Assembly: GCA_030433805.1 (NCBI GenBank)
Contig: JARUXA010000004.1
Span: forward strand, 124,001-188,000
DNA length: 64,000 bases
Source of the DNA: Sphingomonas sp. PsM26
GTDB lineage: Bacteria; Pseudomonadota; Alphaproteobacteria; Sphingomonadales; Sphingomonadaceae
Direction of reading: 5' to 3'
Positions 17,568 through 25,704 of this stretch are shown here, piece by piece; the first letter of the stretch is position 1, and each line of letters opens with the position of its first letter. Position numbers and translations under genes: made by a program. The notes under the pieces were generated by a model that ran no database searches, was not told the origin of the DNA, and saw nothing but the letters and a program-made list of their open reading frames with translations.

Positions 17568-17795
17568 ATGGCCGAAGAGACGCTCCCCAACCCGAAGCTC
17601 GAAGAACATCCCGACTCGAATACCGAGAAGGATCCGGCGGATTGGGTCTCGGGCGGCGATCCCATGACGGGGGCGCAGAAGTCGTATCTTACGACGCTGT
17701 GCGAGGAAGCGAAGATCGATCCGCCCAGCGCCGACATGAACAAGGGCGATGCCTCCAAGATGATCGACGAGCTCAAGCAGAAGCTCGGCCACTAA
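17568..17795 (+). CDS. DUF3072 domain protein
   Basis: This 75-residue hydrophilic protein has the DUF3072 layout: an acidic N-terminus with DPADWVSGGDPMTGAQKSYLTTLC, then a lysine-rich helical end SKMIDELKQKLG. The function is unknown. Members often occur as small cytosolic proteins. It lies alone between dut and coaB, both on the other strand, and is followed by a strong terminator. Two GGAAC sequences upstream resemble the -35 element of EcfG (general stress sigma) promoters, but a matching -10 is not convincing. Confidence 0.85.
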   Translation: MAEETLPNPKLEEHPDSNTEKDPADWVSGGDPMTGAQKSYLTTLCEEAKIDPPSADMNKGDASKMIDELKQKLGH

Positions 17796-17807
17796 GACCT
17801 TCGTCAC

Positions 17808-17847
17808 GCCGCCGCCTCCCAAGGGAGTGCGGCGGCAGTTTTCTTTC
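17808..17847 (+). terminator. rho-independent terminator of the DUF3072 gene
   Basis: GC-rich stem GCCGCCGCCTCCC with GGGAGTGCGGCGGC (one bulge), a two-base loop, then a TTTTCTTTCT tract. It starts 12 bases after the DUF3072 stop. The coaB stop on the other strand lies at its right edge. Confidence 0.85.
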
Positions 17848-18497
17848 TAATCAGCTAATGCCGTAGCAATCAGCACCGCAAGCCGGTCTGCCACCGCATC
17901 CTTGGGCATTCGATCCCAGCTTTCCGTGCCCGCCTCGGTGATGACATGGACGGTGTTGGCGCTGCCCCCCATCACATCCCCCGACACATCGTTGGCGACG
18001 ATCCAGTCGACGTTTTTGCGCTGACGTTTGGCGGTCGCATGGGCGATCACCTGTTCGGTTTCTGCCGCAAAGCCGATCAACAGCCTTGGCCGCTTCGGGC
18101 TGCGCGCCAGCGTTGCGAGGATGTCGGGGTTCTCGACCAGCCGCAGGACCGGGGTGTCCGCGCCTTTCTTGATCTTCTGTGCTGCCCCCTCGACTCGCCA
18201 GTCGGCGACCGCCGCCACCATCACCGCGGCATCCACGGGCAGCGTTGCCTCTACCGCTGCAGCCATCTGTAACGCGGTCTCGACATCGATCCGGTCGACG
18301 CCAGCGGGTGTCGGCAAGGTAACCGGCCCGGCCACCAGCGTTACTCGCGCGCCCAGCGCAGCCAGCGCCCCCGCAATCGCAAACCCCTGCTTCCCCGACG
18401 ACCGATTGGCGAGATACCGCACCGGGTCGATCGGTTCATGCGTCGGCCCGGCAGTCACGAGAATATGCTTGCCCTGCAGCATCCGTGCGTCAGCCAC
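17847..18497 (-). CDS. coaB: phosphopantothenate-cysteine ligase domain protein (CoaB part)
   Basis: CoaB joins cysteine to 4'-phosphopantothenate in coenzyme A synthesis. The roughly 215-residue product carries GKHILVTAGPTHEPIDPVRY, NRSSGKQGFAIA, VAAVADWRVE, the KKGADTPVLRLVENPDIL lysine loop and GFAAETE, the full CoaB domain. Usually this domain is fused behind CoaC in one CoaBC protein. Here it sits in another frame, beginning within the coaC stop region at GTG 18497 or ATG 18482. I take GTG 18497 because it gives an overlapping, coupled start. A frameshift in an originally fused gene is the alternative. Confidence 0.85.
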   Translation of the reverse strand: MADARMLQGKHILVTAGPTHEPIDPVRYLANRSSGKQGFAIAGALAALGARVTLVAGPVTLPTPAGVDRIDVETALQMAAAVEATLPVDAAVMVAAVADWRVEGAAQKIKKGADTPVLRLVENPDILATLARSPKRPRLLIGFAAETEQVIAHATAKRQRKNVDWIVANDVSGDVMGGSANTVHVITEAGTESWDRMPKDAVADRLAVLIATALAD

Positions 18498-19023
18498 CGA
18501 GCATCTGCTGGATCGCTGCAAGGATCGCAGGAGGTTCGGGCAGACGGCCGGGGCCGAACTCGCCACACGCCATCGCGCCCTCATCGGGCTCGAGCACCGT
18601 CACGCCGTCGCCGCGCAGTGTCGCCACGTTGCGGACGGTGGCGGGGTGCTGCCACATGCGTACGTTCATCGCAGGCGCGGCGAGTACGCGCTTGTCGGTC
18701 GCAAGCAACAGCGTCGTCGCGAGGTCATCGGCGATGCCCGCCGCCATCTTGGCCATCAGGTCCGCGGTGGCGGGGGCCACCACCACCAGATCGGCTTCGC
18801 GGCTGAGCTGGATATGCCCCATCTCGACCTCGTCCTTGAGATCCCACAAGCTCGTGTGGACCTGATTCTCGGACAAAGCGGCGAGCGTCATCGGGGTCAC
18901 GAAATGTGCGCCGCCTGCGGTCAGCACGCATTTGACCGAAATCCCCGCCTTGCGGCACAGGCGGATCAGCTCGCTCGCCTTATACGCCGCGATCCCGCCG
19001 CCGATGATCAGCAGGATCTTCAT
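18490..19023 (-). CDS. coaC: phosphopantothenoylcysteine decarboxylase (CoaC part)
   Basis: CoaC decarboxylates phosphopantothenoylcysteine using FMN. The 177-residue flavoprotein has IIGGGIAAYKASELIR at the start, the TAGGAHFVTP segment, READLVVVAPATADLMAKM, the PAMNVRMW motif and the substrate flap with its cysteine in ACGEFGPGRLPEP. It ends ...AIQQMLGG at a TGA at the point where CoaBC proteins normally continue into the ligase domain. Its ATG overlaps the stop of the upstream membrane protein gene (ATGA). As a free-standing protein it would form the usual homo-oligomer. Confidence 0.88.
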   Translation of the reverse strand: MKILLIIGGGIAAYKASELIRLCRKAGISVKCVLTAGGAHFVTPMTLAALSENQVHTSLWDLKDEVEMGHIQLSREADLVVVAPATADLMAKMAAGIADDLATTLLLATDKRVLAAPAMNVRMWQHPATVRNVATLRGDGVTVLEPDEGAMACGEFGPGRLPEPPAILAAIQQMLGG

Positions 19024-20162
19024 CGCACCAGCCGCGTGACGATGATGCGACGCCGATCGCGCGCACGTGCCACCAGATCGCGCAGGCCATCGGGCGCAAA
19101 GGCGAGACCGACGAGGAGCAGCGGTGCGATCATCAATCCCCAGTAGAAGGTGTCGGGGCGTCCGAACAGCCCGAGCAAGGCGGCATAGCCGCAGAACACC
19201 GTCAGGACGCGCAAAGCGACCGGGTCCGCCCAGCACGCCCATCCGAACAGCGCCAGCCCCACCAGCAATGCCGCAAGGACTGCCGGGACGACCGCCAGCG
19301 CGGTCGACAGCATCATCGTCTTGACGAAAAAGCCGAAGCCGAGCAGCCCCATCCAGCCCGGTGACACGGGATCGGTCGGACGGACGACATCGGCGACCGC
19401 ATGCGCATGGAAGCCGAGCACCACTGCCAGCACCAGGATCGTAGCGCCCCAGCCGAGCGCCTCGCGCCGATGCCCTTCGGCGAACGCGAGAATCCCCATG
19501 ATCGCGACATACACCAGGGCGGTCTCGCGGATCAGCATCGCGATCAGCCCGATCGCGACGGCCGTAGTCCACCGGTCATTGCGACGAAGCGCCAGCGACA
19601 GAGCGATCAGCATACCCGCCCAGATTTCATGGAAGCCGATCAGCCCGCGCTGGATGAAGACGACCATCCCGCCCGCCAGCAACAGCATCGCAAACACCAG
19701 CGGTGGCTTCCGGACGAACGCGGCCCTGAAGCGTACGAACCAGGCACCGGCCGTCCCAGCGATCAGCGCAAACAGGACCGCTTGAGTCGCCATCGGCGGC
19801 AAATGCGCCTGAAGGACCGCCAGCGCGGGCAGACGAAAGGTGATGAACGGCTGCAGCGGATAGCCGCCGCGCCGCAATTCCTTGGCGGCGACGCCGTAAT
19901 AGTCCCCGCCGCCGCGAATTGCCGACACGATCGAATCGTACAGCGCGACATCGGTCTGTACCTCGCCCGTGCCACCCTCGGGCGCGCCCGCCGGGGCGGG
20001 GACCGCGAGCGCCAGCAACGTCGCGCCGAGCAGCAGCACCAGCAGCCCGAGCGCCCAGCGCGCCTGCGACCGACTGAGGCCGGCAAAGCGCGACGGCATG
20101 GCGAGCCATAGCGGGGCGCCGGTCGAAACGGGTGGTGGGGTGGCTAGCCCCACAACATCCAT
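19020..20162 (-). CDS. polytopic membrane protein of unknown function
   Basis: The roughly 380-residue product has about nine to ten hydrophobic helices and a short periplasmic loop between the first two (residues about 50-105). The layout recalls GT-C-type glycosyltransferase-like membrane proteins, but I see no conserved acidic DE or DD motif in the first loop, so no enzyme can be claimed. It overlaps the end of ubiB by 19 bases and coaC by four, so all three are probably co-transcribed. Start ATG 20162 gives the overlap. ATG 20099 is a possible alternative. Confidence 0.75.
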   Translation of the reverse strand: MDVVGLATPPPVSTGAPLWLAMPSRFAGLSRSQARWALGLLVLLLGATLLALAVPAPAGAPEGGTGEVQTDVALYDSIVSAIRGGGDYYGVAAKELRRGGYPLQPFITFRLPALAVLQAHLPPMATQAVLFALIAGTAGAWFVRFRAAFVRKPPLVFAMLLLAGGMVVFIQRGLIGFHEIWAGMLIALSLALRRNDRWTTAVAIGLIAMLIRETALVYVAIMGILAFAEGHRREALGWGATILVLAVVLGFHAHAVADVVRPTDPVSPGWMGLLGFGFFVKTMMLSTALAVVPAVLAALLVGLALFGWACWADPVALRVLTVFCGYAALLGLFGRPDTFYWGLMIAPLLLVGLAFAPDGLRDLVARARDRRRIIVTRLVR

Positions 20163-21679
20163 CCGGCGCCAAGGCTCGCGGCGGCGCTGACGATCGCGAC
20201 GATCGCATAGCGCCACCCGCCACCGAACCGCACGACCTCGATCTTGCGGAGCGGGGGCTCGGGCGGGGCACCCGGCGGATCGGGAAAGCGACGCTCGATG
20301 TTGCGGATCAGGTCGGGAAGGCGCGCGAAAGTGCGCAGATCGGTAACGATCCGGTCCGCTACCGCCGCCTCCGGACCCAGTTCGGTGCGAATCCATTCAC
20401 GGACAAACGGTGCCGCAGCGTCCCACAGGTTGATGTCGGGATCGAGGCTGGTTGCGACACCCTCGACCATCACCATCGTCTTCTGCAGCAGCAGCAGATG
20501 CGGCTGAGTCTGCATGTCGAAGTCGCGCGTGATGTTGAACAGCCCGTCGAGCATCATCCCGATCGACATGTCCTTGACCGCCATCCCGCGCATCGGCTCG
20601 CCGACCGCGCGGAGCGCGGTCGCGAATTCGGCGACATTGTGATGCGAGGGCACATAGCCCGCCTCGAAATGGATCTCGGCGACGCGTTTGTAATTGCCCG
20701 TGATCAGCCCGTAGAGAATCTCCGCCAGCCACACCCGCGCGCGCCGGTCGATCCGGCCCATGATCCCGAAGTCGATCGCGGCGATCTTGTTGCCGGGCAG
20801 CGCGAACAGGTTCCCCTGATGCATGTCGGCATGGAAGAACCCTTCCGCGATCGCCTGGCGCAGGAACGCATGGACCAGCGTGTCGGCAAGCTGCGGCAGG
20901 TCATAGCCCGCCGCGATCAGCGCAGGGCGGTTCGACAGCTTGATCCCGTTGATCCACTCGAGCGTGAGCACCTTGCCGGTGGTGCGCTGCCAATCGATCT
21001 TGGGGACGGTGAAGTCGGGCTCCGCCTGCATCGAATCGGCCAGCTCGGACGCCGAGGCCGCCTCGCGCCGCAGATCGAGTTCGCGCGCGGTCCAGCGCTT
21101 GAATGTCTCGATCGTCAGGCGCGGGCGTAGCCGCGAGAGTTCGCCGCCCATCGCCTCGACTTGTGCCGCGGCCCATTCATAGGTGTCGATCGCGCGGGTG
21201 AAATCTTCCTCGACGCCCGGGCGGAGCACCTTGATCGCGACGGTGCGCCCGTCGGTCGTCACCGCGCGGTGGACCTGCGCGATCGAGGCTGCCCCCACGG
21301 GCACCGGCTCGATCGACTGGAACAGCTCGGCCGGATCACGCTGGAACGCGCGGGTGAGCGCGGCGTGGATCGTCTCGTAGGGGACGGGCGGCAGCGCATC
21401 CTGCAACCGCATGAGATCGAGCGCAGCGGCGTCGCCGACCATGTCCGGGCGAGTCGCGAGCGTCTGCCCGAGCTTGATCGCTGCAGGACCGATCGCCTGG
21501 AGCGCGTCGGCATAGCGCGGCACCTTGGGCACACGCGCGCCGAACCGCGCGATCCGGGCGAGGCGGCGCACCGGGGCGGGAGTGTTTGGATCGCGCTCGA
21601 TGCCGCGCAGCGCCCCGTGGCGCGCGAGGATGCGGCCCCATTTGAGCAAGCGCCAGAGATGGACAGCAGGCGCGGTCAT
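20144..21679 (-). CDS. ubiB: UbiB-type ABC1 family kinase-like protein
   Basis: UbiB (ABC1/ADCK family) is an atypical kinase-like ATPase needed for ubiquinone synthesis. The 511-residue protein has the family's KxGQ motif in AAIKLGQTLATRPDM, the alanine-rich loop PVGAASIAQVHRA in place of the usual glycine loop, the invariant lysine in VAIKVLRPG, HADMHQGNLFA, and AIDFGIMGRI with the metal-binding aspartate. The C-terminus has two hydrophobic segments. It lies downstream of ubiE in the order common in alphaproteobacteria, with an inverted-repeat element between them. Confidence 0.96.
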   Translation of the reverse strand: MTAPAVHLWRLLKWGRILARHGALRGIERDPNTPAPVRRLARIARFGARVPKVPRYADALQAIGPAAIKLGQTLATRPDMVGDAAALDLMRLQDALPPVPYETIHAALTRAFQRDPAELFQSIEPVPVGAASIAQVHRAVTTDGRTVAIKVLRPGVEEDFTRAIDTYEWAAAQVEAMGGELSRLRPRLTIETFKRWTARELDLRREAASASELADSMQAEPDFTVPKIDWQRTTGKVLTLEWINGIKLSNRPALIAAGYDLPQLADTLVHAFLRQAIAEGFFHADMHQGNLFALPGNKIAAIDFGIMGRIDRRARVWLAEILYGLITGNYKRVAEIHFEAGYVPSHHNVAEFATALRAVGEPMRGMAVKDMSIGMMLDGLFNITRDFDMQTQPHLLLLQKTMVMVEGVATSLDPDINLWDAAAPFVREWIRTELGPEAAVADRIVTDLRTFARLPDLIRNIERRFPDPPGAPPEPPLRKIEVVRFGGGWRYAIVAIVSAAASLGAGWMLWG

Positions 21680-21689
21680 ATGTTTCTCC

Positions 21690-21800
21690 CCTCCCCTTCA
21701 GGGGAGGGGTTGGGGGTGGGGCAGTGCTGGGTGCTTGGGCCGAATTGGGCAGCTGCGCCCGCTACGGCCCCACCCCAACCCCTCCCCTGAAGGGGAGGGG
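21690..21800. repeat. inverted repeat B1 (CCCCTCCCCTTCAGGGG family)
   Basis: Two arms, CCCCTCCCCTTCAGGGGAGG and the near-complementary CCCTCCCCTGAAGGGG region, each itself palindromic, flank about 45 unique bases. The GGGGTTGGGGGTGGGGC next to the left arm pairs with GCCCCACCCCAACCCC next to the right arm. It is located between ubiE and ubiB. Related copies are at 43416-43517 and 47956-48060. Confidence 0.85.
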
Positions 21801-21818
21801 CTATAAGCGTCGGGCTCA

Positions 21819-22550
21819 TCAAATCTTCCAGCCGTGGTGAATCGCCACGAGCCCGCCCAGCATCGGCTCGACGCCGGTCTGGATGAACCCCGCGTCGCGG
21901 ATCATCCCCTCGAAGGTCGGCATGTCCGGAAAGCGCCGGATCGATTCGATCAGATAGCGATAGCTGTCGGCATCCTGCGCTAGCAGCTTGCCGAGCTGCG
22001 GTACGACCTTGTGCGAATAGGCGTCGTACACGTCGGCGAACCCGGGCCACACGGTGGTGGAAAACTCCAGGCAGAAGAACCGCCCGCCACGCCGCAGCAC
22101 GCGGTGCGCTTCGCGCAGCGCCTTGGGGATGTCGGTGACGTTCCGGATCCCGAACGCGATCGTGTACGCATCGAAGAAGCGATCGGGGAAGGCGAGCGTC
22201 TCGGCATTCGCCTCGGTCCACACTAGCCCGTCGATGCCGCGCTTGGCCGCGCGTTCCATGCCGACTTCGAGCATCTGCGGGTTGATGTCCGCGACCGTCA
22301 CGCTCGCGCCCGATTCGGCGATGCGGAAGGCGATGTCGCCGGTGCCGCCCGCCATGTCGAGGATCTGCTCCCCCTCGCGCGGTTTGAGGCGGCGGACGAA
22401 GCGGTCCTTCCACAGCCGGTGCATGCCGCCCGACATCGCGTCGTTCATGATGTCATAGCGCGCAGCGACGCTGGAGAAGACGCCGCCGACGCGGGCGGTC
22501 TTTTCGGAGGCGGGGATGTCTTCGTAGCCGAAGGAGACTGTATCGTTCAT
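21819..22550 (-). CDS. ubiE: UbiE-type demethylmenaquinone/2-methoxy-polyprenyl-benzoquinol methyltransferase
   Basis: UbiE performs the C-methylation in ubiquinone (and menaquinone) synthesis. The 243-residue protein has VFSSVAARYDIMNDAMSGG, the SAM-binding LDMAGGTGDIAFR, AFGIRNVTDIPKALRE and the C-terminal PMLGGLVAIHHGWKI, all typical. ATG 22550 (MNDTVSFGYED) was chosen over an upstream in-frame start because the family begins here. It is divergent from mutM with only 56 bases between the starts, so the two promoters are close together or overlap. Confidence 0.96.
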   Translation of the reverse strand: MNDTVSFGYEDIPASEKTARVGGVFSSVAARYDIMNDAMSGGMHRLWKDRFVRRLKPREGEQILDMAGGTGDIAFRIAESGASVTVADINPQMLEVGMERAAKRGIDGLVWTEANAETLAFPDRFFDAYTIAFGIRNVTDIPKALREAHRVLRRGGRFFCLEFSTTVWPGFADVYDAYSHKVVPQLGKLLAQDADSYRYLIESIRRFPDMPTFEGMIRDAGFIQTGVEPMLGGLVAIHHGWKI

Positions 22551-22606
22551 GGCCCCCGCTCTAGCCAGTGCTTGTGGCGCGGGCAAACGCAACCTAGCTG
22601 ATTGCG

Positions 22607-23416
22607 ATGCCAGAATTGCCCGAAGTCGAAACCACCGTGCGGGGCCTGCGCCCAGTGCTCGAAGGGCAGCGCATCACCGCGGTGCAGATCCGCCGTCCCG
22701 ACCTGCGACGGCCGTTCCCGGAGGACCTCGGGCAGCGACTCACCGGCGCGACCGTCACCGCGCTCGGACGGCGCGCGAAATACGGGCTGATCGATACGAC
22801 CCGCGGCGACACGATGATCTTCCACCTCGGCATGTCGGGGCGGTGGCGAGTCGATCCCGCCGAGATCCTGCCGCACGACCATCTGATCCTGGAGACCGCG
22901 ACGCACCGGCTCGCGCTCAACGACGCGCGGCGGTTCGGCTCGGTCGATCTGGTCGCGACCACGGGGCTTGCCGCTTTCCCGGCGTTCCTCGCGCTCGGGC
23001 CCGAACCGCTTGGACCGGATCTTACCGCTGCCTATCTCCACCGGATCCTCAAGGACCGGATCGCGTCGATCAAGCTGATGCTGCTCGACCAGCGGATCGT
23101 CGCGGGGCTGGGCAACATCTATGTCTGCGAAGCGCTGTTCCTTGCCGGCGTCTCGCCCAAGCGCGCGGCGGGGAAGGTCTCGCGTGCGAAACTCGACCGA
23201 CTCGTGCCGGCGATTCGCAGCGTGTTGCTGGCCGCGATCGAGGCGGGTGGGTCGACCTTGCGCGATTATGCCAAGCCAGATGGCGAGCTCGGATATTTTT
23301 CCAAGCAGTTCGCGGTCTATGGGCGGGAGGGGCAGCCGTGCGCCTGTGGCGGGCTGGTCCAGCGCTATGCCGAAGGGGGGCGATCGACTTTCTGGTGCCC
23401 GACCTGCCAACGCTAA
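22607..23416 (+). CDS. mutM: bifunctional DNA-formamidopyrimidine glycosylase/AP lyase
   Basis: MutM/Fpg removes 8-oxoguanine and formamidopyrimidines and nicks the abasic site. The 269-residue protein starts MPELPEVETTVRGL, giving the catalytic Pro2 and Glu3. Later it has LNDARRFGSV, the helix-two-turn-helix VAGLGNIYVCEALF, and the C-terminal zinc finger with two CxxC-like pairs in CACGGL and WCPTCQR. It begins the conserved mutM-rpsT-dnaA order. Confidence 0.97.
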   Translation: MPELPEVETTVRGLRPVLEGQRITAVQIRRPDLRRPFPEDLGQRLTGATVTALGRRAKYGLIDTTRGDTMIFHLGMSGRWRVDPAEILPHDHLILETATHRLALNDARRFGSVDLVATTGLAAFPAFLALGPEPLGPDLTAAYLHRILKDRIASIKLMLLDQRIVAGLGNIYVCEALFLAGVSPKRAAGKVSRAKLDRLVPAIRSVLLAAIEAGGSTLRDYAKPDGELGYFSKQFAVYGREGQPCACGGLVQRYAEGGRSTFWCPTCQR

Positions 23417-23523
23417 TTATGGCATGTGTTCTTGACCGACCCCGTGCTTGTCGGTAAGGGCAGCGGCTTCCGGGGCCGGGAGACTTCTCCCGCCCTTTCT
23501 TATTTCTAAAGTCAGAGGGCTTC

Positions 23524-23787
23524 ATGGCGAACACGCCACAGGCGAAAAAGCGTATCCGTCGCAACGCTGCACGGGCACTGGTGAACGGCAACCGCGTCGG
23601 CCGCATCCGCACCTTCGTCAAGAAGGCTGAGGCTGCGCTCGAGTCCGGGGACAAGGTCGCGGCAACTGCAGCCATGCTGCAGGTTCAGCCCGAACTGATG
23701 CGTGGCGTCGCCAAGGGCGTGCTCCACAAGAACACTGCCTCGCGCAAGTTCGCACGACTGACGAAGCGCCTTACCGCGCTCGCCTGA
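23524..23787 (+). CDS. rpsT: small ribosomal subunit protein bS20
   Basis: S20 binds 16S rRNA early in 30S assembly. The 87-residue, highly basic protein begins [14 protein letters not shown] and contains three long helices with the family end [19 protein letters not shown]. It is separated from mutM by about 100 bases that presumably hold its promoter, and is followed by a strong terminator, so it forms its own unit in front of dnaA. Confidence 0.97.
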   Translation: MANTPQAKKRIRRNAARALVNGNRVGRIRTFVKKAEAALESGDKVAATAAMLQVQPELMRGVAKGVLHKNTASRKFARLTKRLTALA

Positions 23788-23813
23788 ACGCGCGTTCTCG
23801 AACGATCAATTCG

Positions 23814-23842
23814 CCCGCCGGACATCGTCCGGCGGGCTTTTT
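23814..23842 (+). terminator. rho-independent terminator of rpsT
   Basis: Perfect 10-bp stem CCCGCCGGAC/GTCCGGCGGG with an ATC loop followed by CTTTTT, 26 bases after the rpsT stop. Confidence 0.93.
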
Positions 23843-24247
23843 GTCGTGCCGTGTACATCGTTCGAAAGATGGATTTTCACCGCGGGAAGAACATCGCAAG
23901 AACAGTTTTTGTCCCGTTTCTGGAAAGCGTGGTTTTACTGCGATTCGCATAACCTTCACGGAAGTGTAACGATTAAAAACCCAACGATTTCAACAGATTG
24001 TGCGATTTTTGACGCGAATCCTTGGCTGAATCCGAGTCAATCCCGATTATTTCAGAAATCTGACCGGGGCAGGGATTGATAGACTCGGCCGGTTCTTCAT
24101 AACTGGCCCTCCACCGCGCAGACGATCGTCTCGCGACTCATTTCGAATGGCGCGTTCAGGCGGACTTGATTCCGGCTGTGGGGGTTTTTGTCCGTTGTAT
24201 ATCAAGGCTCCGCCAGCTTGGCTGGGGGGCCGGGGAAGGGTTTTGTC
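23843..24247 (+). promoter_or_regulatory. long dnaA upstream region with clustered GANTC sites
   Basis: About 400 non-coding bases, AT-richer than the surroundings in 23930-24070. Seven GANTC sites lie at 23942, 24016, 24028, 24034, 24082, 24135 and 24168, far more than chance in GC-rich DNA. More follow in the first part of dnaA (24356, about 24406 and 24475). GANTC is the target of the cell-cycle DNA methyltransferase CcrM in alphaproteobacteria. No clear DnaA box (TTATCCACA-like) is present, so I do not call an origin here. Confidence 0.65.
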
Positions 24248-25660
24248 GTGGCATTTTTGGGGCAGGGGGTAGCGATCGCGAACAACCATAGCGCCGCCGA
24301 AACGCAGGACGACATGGTTGCGCAGGCATGGGCCACGGTCCGTGCCAATCTTCGCGAATCATCGGGCGTACGGTTGTTCGATCAGTGGCTTAAGCCGATC
24401 GTCTTGATTCCCGGGAGCGACCTGGACGCAGTGCGTCTGGGGTTGCCGTCGGCATTCATGACAAATTGGGTACGGAATCATTACGCCGACCGGTTGTTGC
24501 ACGAATTCCGCGTGCTGATCCCGGCGGTGCGCAGCGTTTCGGTCGAAACCGTCGCGCGGTCGGCGCAGGTCGTGACGATCGACACGTTGCCGGCACCGGC
24601 CAACATCCAGCCGGCTGAACCGGTGCCGACGATCGAGCGCCCGTCGCTCGATCCGCGGTTCACCTTCGACCGGTTCGTGGTCGATCCGTCGAACCTCGTC
24701 GCCTACAACGCGGCGGTCGCGTTGACGCAGCCGGGGGCACCGCGGTTCAGTCCGCTGTTCCTCCACAGCGGCACGGGGCAGGGGAAGACTCACCTGATGC
24801 ACGCGATCGGTGCCGCCTATCTCATGGCGGTCCCCGGTGCGCGCGTCCTGCTGATGTCGGCCGAGCGGTTCATGTATGAATTCGTCCAGGCGCTCCGCAC
24901 CCGCGAGACGCATGCGTTCAAGACCCGGCTGCGCGCCGCCGACCTGCTGCTGATCGACGATCTGCAGTTCATCGCGGGCAAGGACGCGACGCAGGAAGAG
25001 TTCTTCCACACGATGAACGAAGTGATGGGCGCGGGTAAGCGGCTCGTCATCTCGGCGGATCGCTGCCCGCAGGGGCTCGACGGCGTGGAACAGCGGATCA
25101 CCTCGCGGCTGTCGTGCGGCCTCGTCGCCGACATCAAGGCACCCGACCTGGCGCTGCGCCGCCGCGTGCTCGACCGCAAGCTCGCCGACATGCCGAATGC
25201 GCAGGTCCCGGTGGCGGTGCTCGATTTGCTCGCATCGCGGATCACCGGTAACATCCGTGACCTCGAAGGCGCGCTCAACCGCGTCGTCGCTTATGCGCAG
25301 CTCAGCAACGTCGAGATCGATCTCGACTTCGCGATCGCGACGCTCGGCGACGTGCTCCGCGGGGCCGAGCGCCGGGTCACGATCGACGAGATCCAGAAGG
25401 CGGTCTCCGCGCATTTCGAGATCAAGCCGATCGATCTGGTATCGGCGCGTCGCGCGGTCGTCGTCGCGCGTCCGCGGCAGATCGCGATGTATCTGGCCAA
25501 GCGTCTCACCACGCGGTCGCTTCCCGAGATCGGGCGCAAGTTCGGCGGGCGCGACCATTCGACCGTGATCCATGCGGTCCGCCGGATCGAGGATCTGCGC
25601 GACAAGGATCACGAGATCGACAGCTCGGTGCGCACGCTGCTGCGCCAGTTGGAAGGGTAA
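24248..25660 (+). CDS. dnaA: chromosomal replication initiator protein DnaA
   Basis: DnaA binds and melts the origin. The roughly 470-residue protein has the N-terminal DnaB-interacting domain (AWATVRANLRESSGVRLFDQWL), a short variable linker, the AAA+ core with Walker A SGTGQGKTHLM and Walker B LLLIDDLQFIAGK, and the C-terminal DNA-binding domain with the signature FGGRDHSTVIHAVRRIE. I chose GTG 24248 because GGGGAAGGG stands seven bases before it. A TTG at 24188 would add 20 unlikely residues. It is followed by an opposing gene, not by dnaN. Confidence 0.96.
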   Translation: MAFLGQGVAIANNHSAAETQDDMVAQAWATVRANLRESSGVRLFDQWLKPIVLIPGSDLDAVRLGLPSAFMTNWVRNHYADRLLHEFRVLIPAVRSVSVETVARSAQVVTIDTLPAPANIQPAEPVPTIERPSLDPRFTFDRFVVDPSNLVAYNAAVALTQPGAPRFSPLFLHSGTGQGKTHLMHAIGAAYLMAVPGARVLLMSAERFMYEFVQALRTRETHAFKTRLRAADLLLIDDLQFIAGKDATQEEFFHTMNEVMGAGKRLVISADRCPQGLDGVEQRITSRLSCGLVADIKAPDLALRRRVLDRKLADMPNAQVPVAVLDLLASRITGNIRDLEGALNRVVAYAQLSNVEIDLDFAIATLGDVLRGAERRVTIDEIQKAVSAHFEIKPIDLVSARRAVVVARPRQIAMYLAKRLTTRSLPEIGRKFGGRDHSTVIHAVRRIEDLRDKDHEIDSSVRTLLRQLEG

Positions 25661-25704
25661 AGGAGCGGTCCCGGGCAACCGGGACCTCCCCGGCCGCGCG
25701 CCTA

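Noticed and set aside
23843..24247. Possible replication origin next to dnaA
   Set aside because: No cluster of DnaA boxes can be found, and in many alphaproteobacteria the origin is elsewhere (near hemE). The region is better explained as a long regulated promoter.
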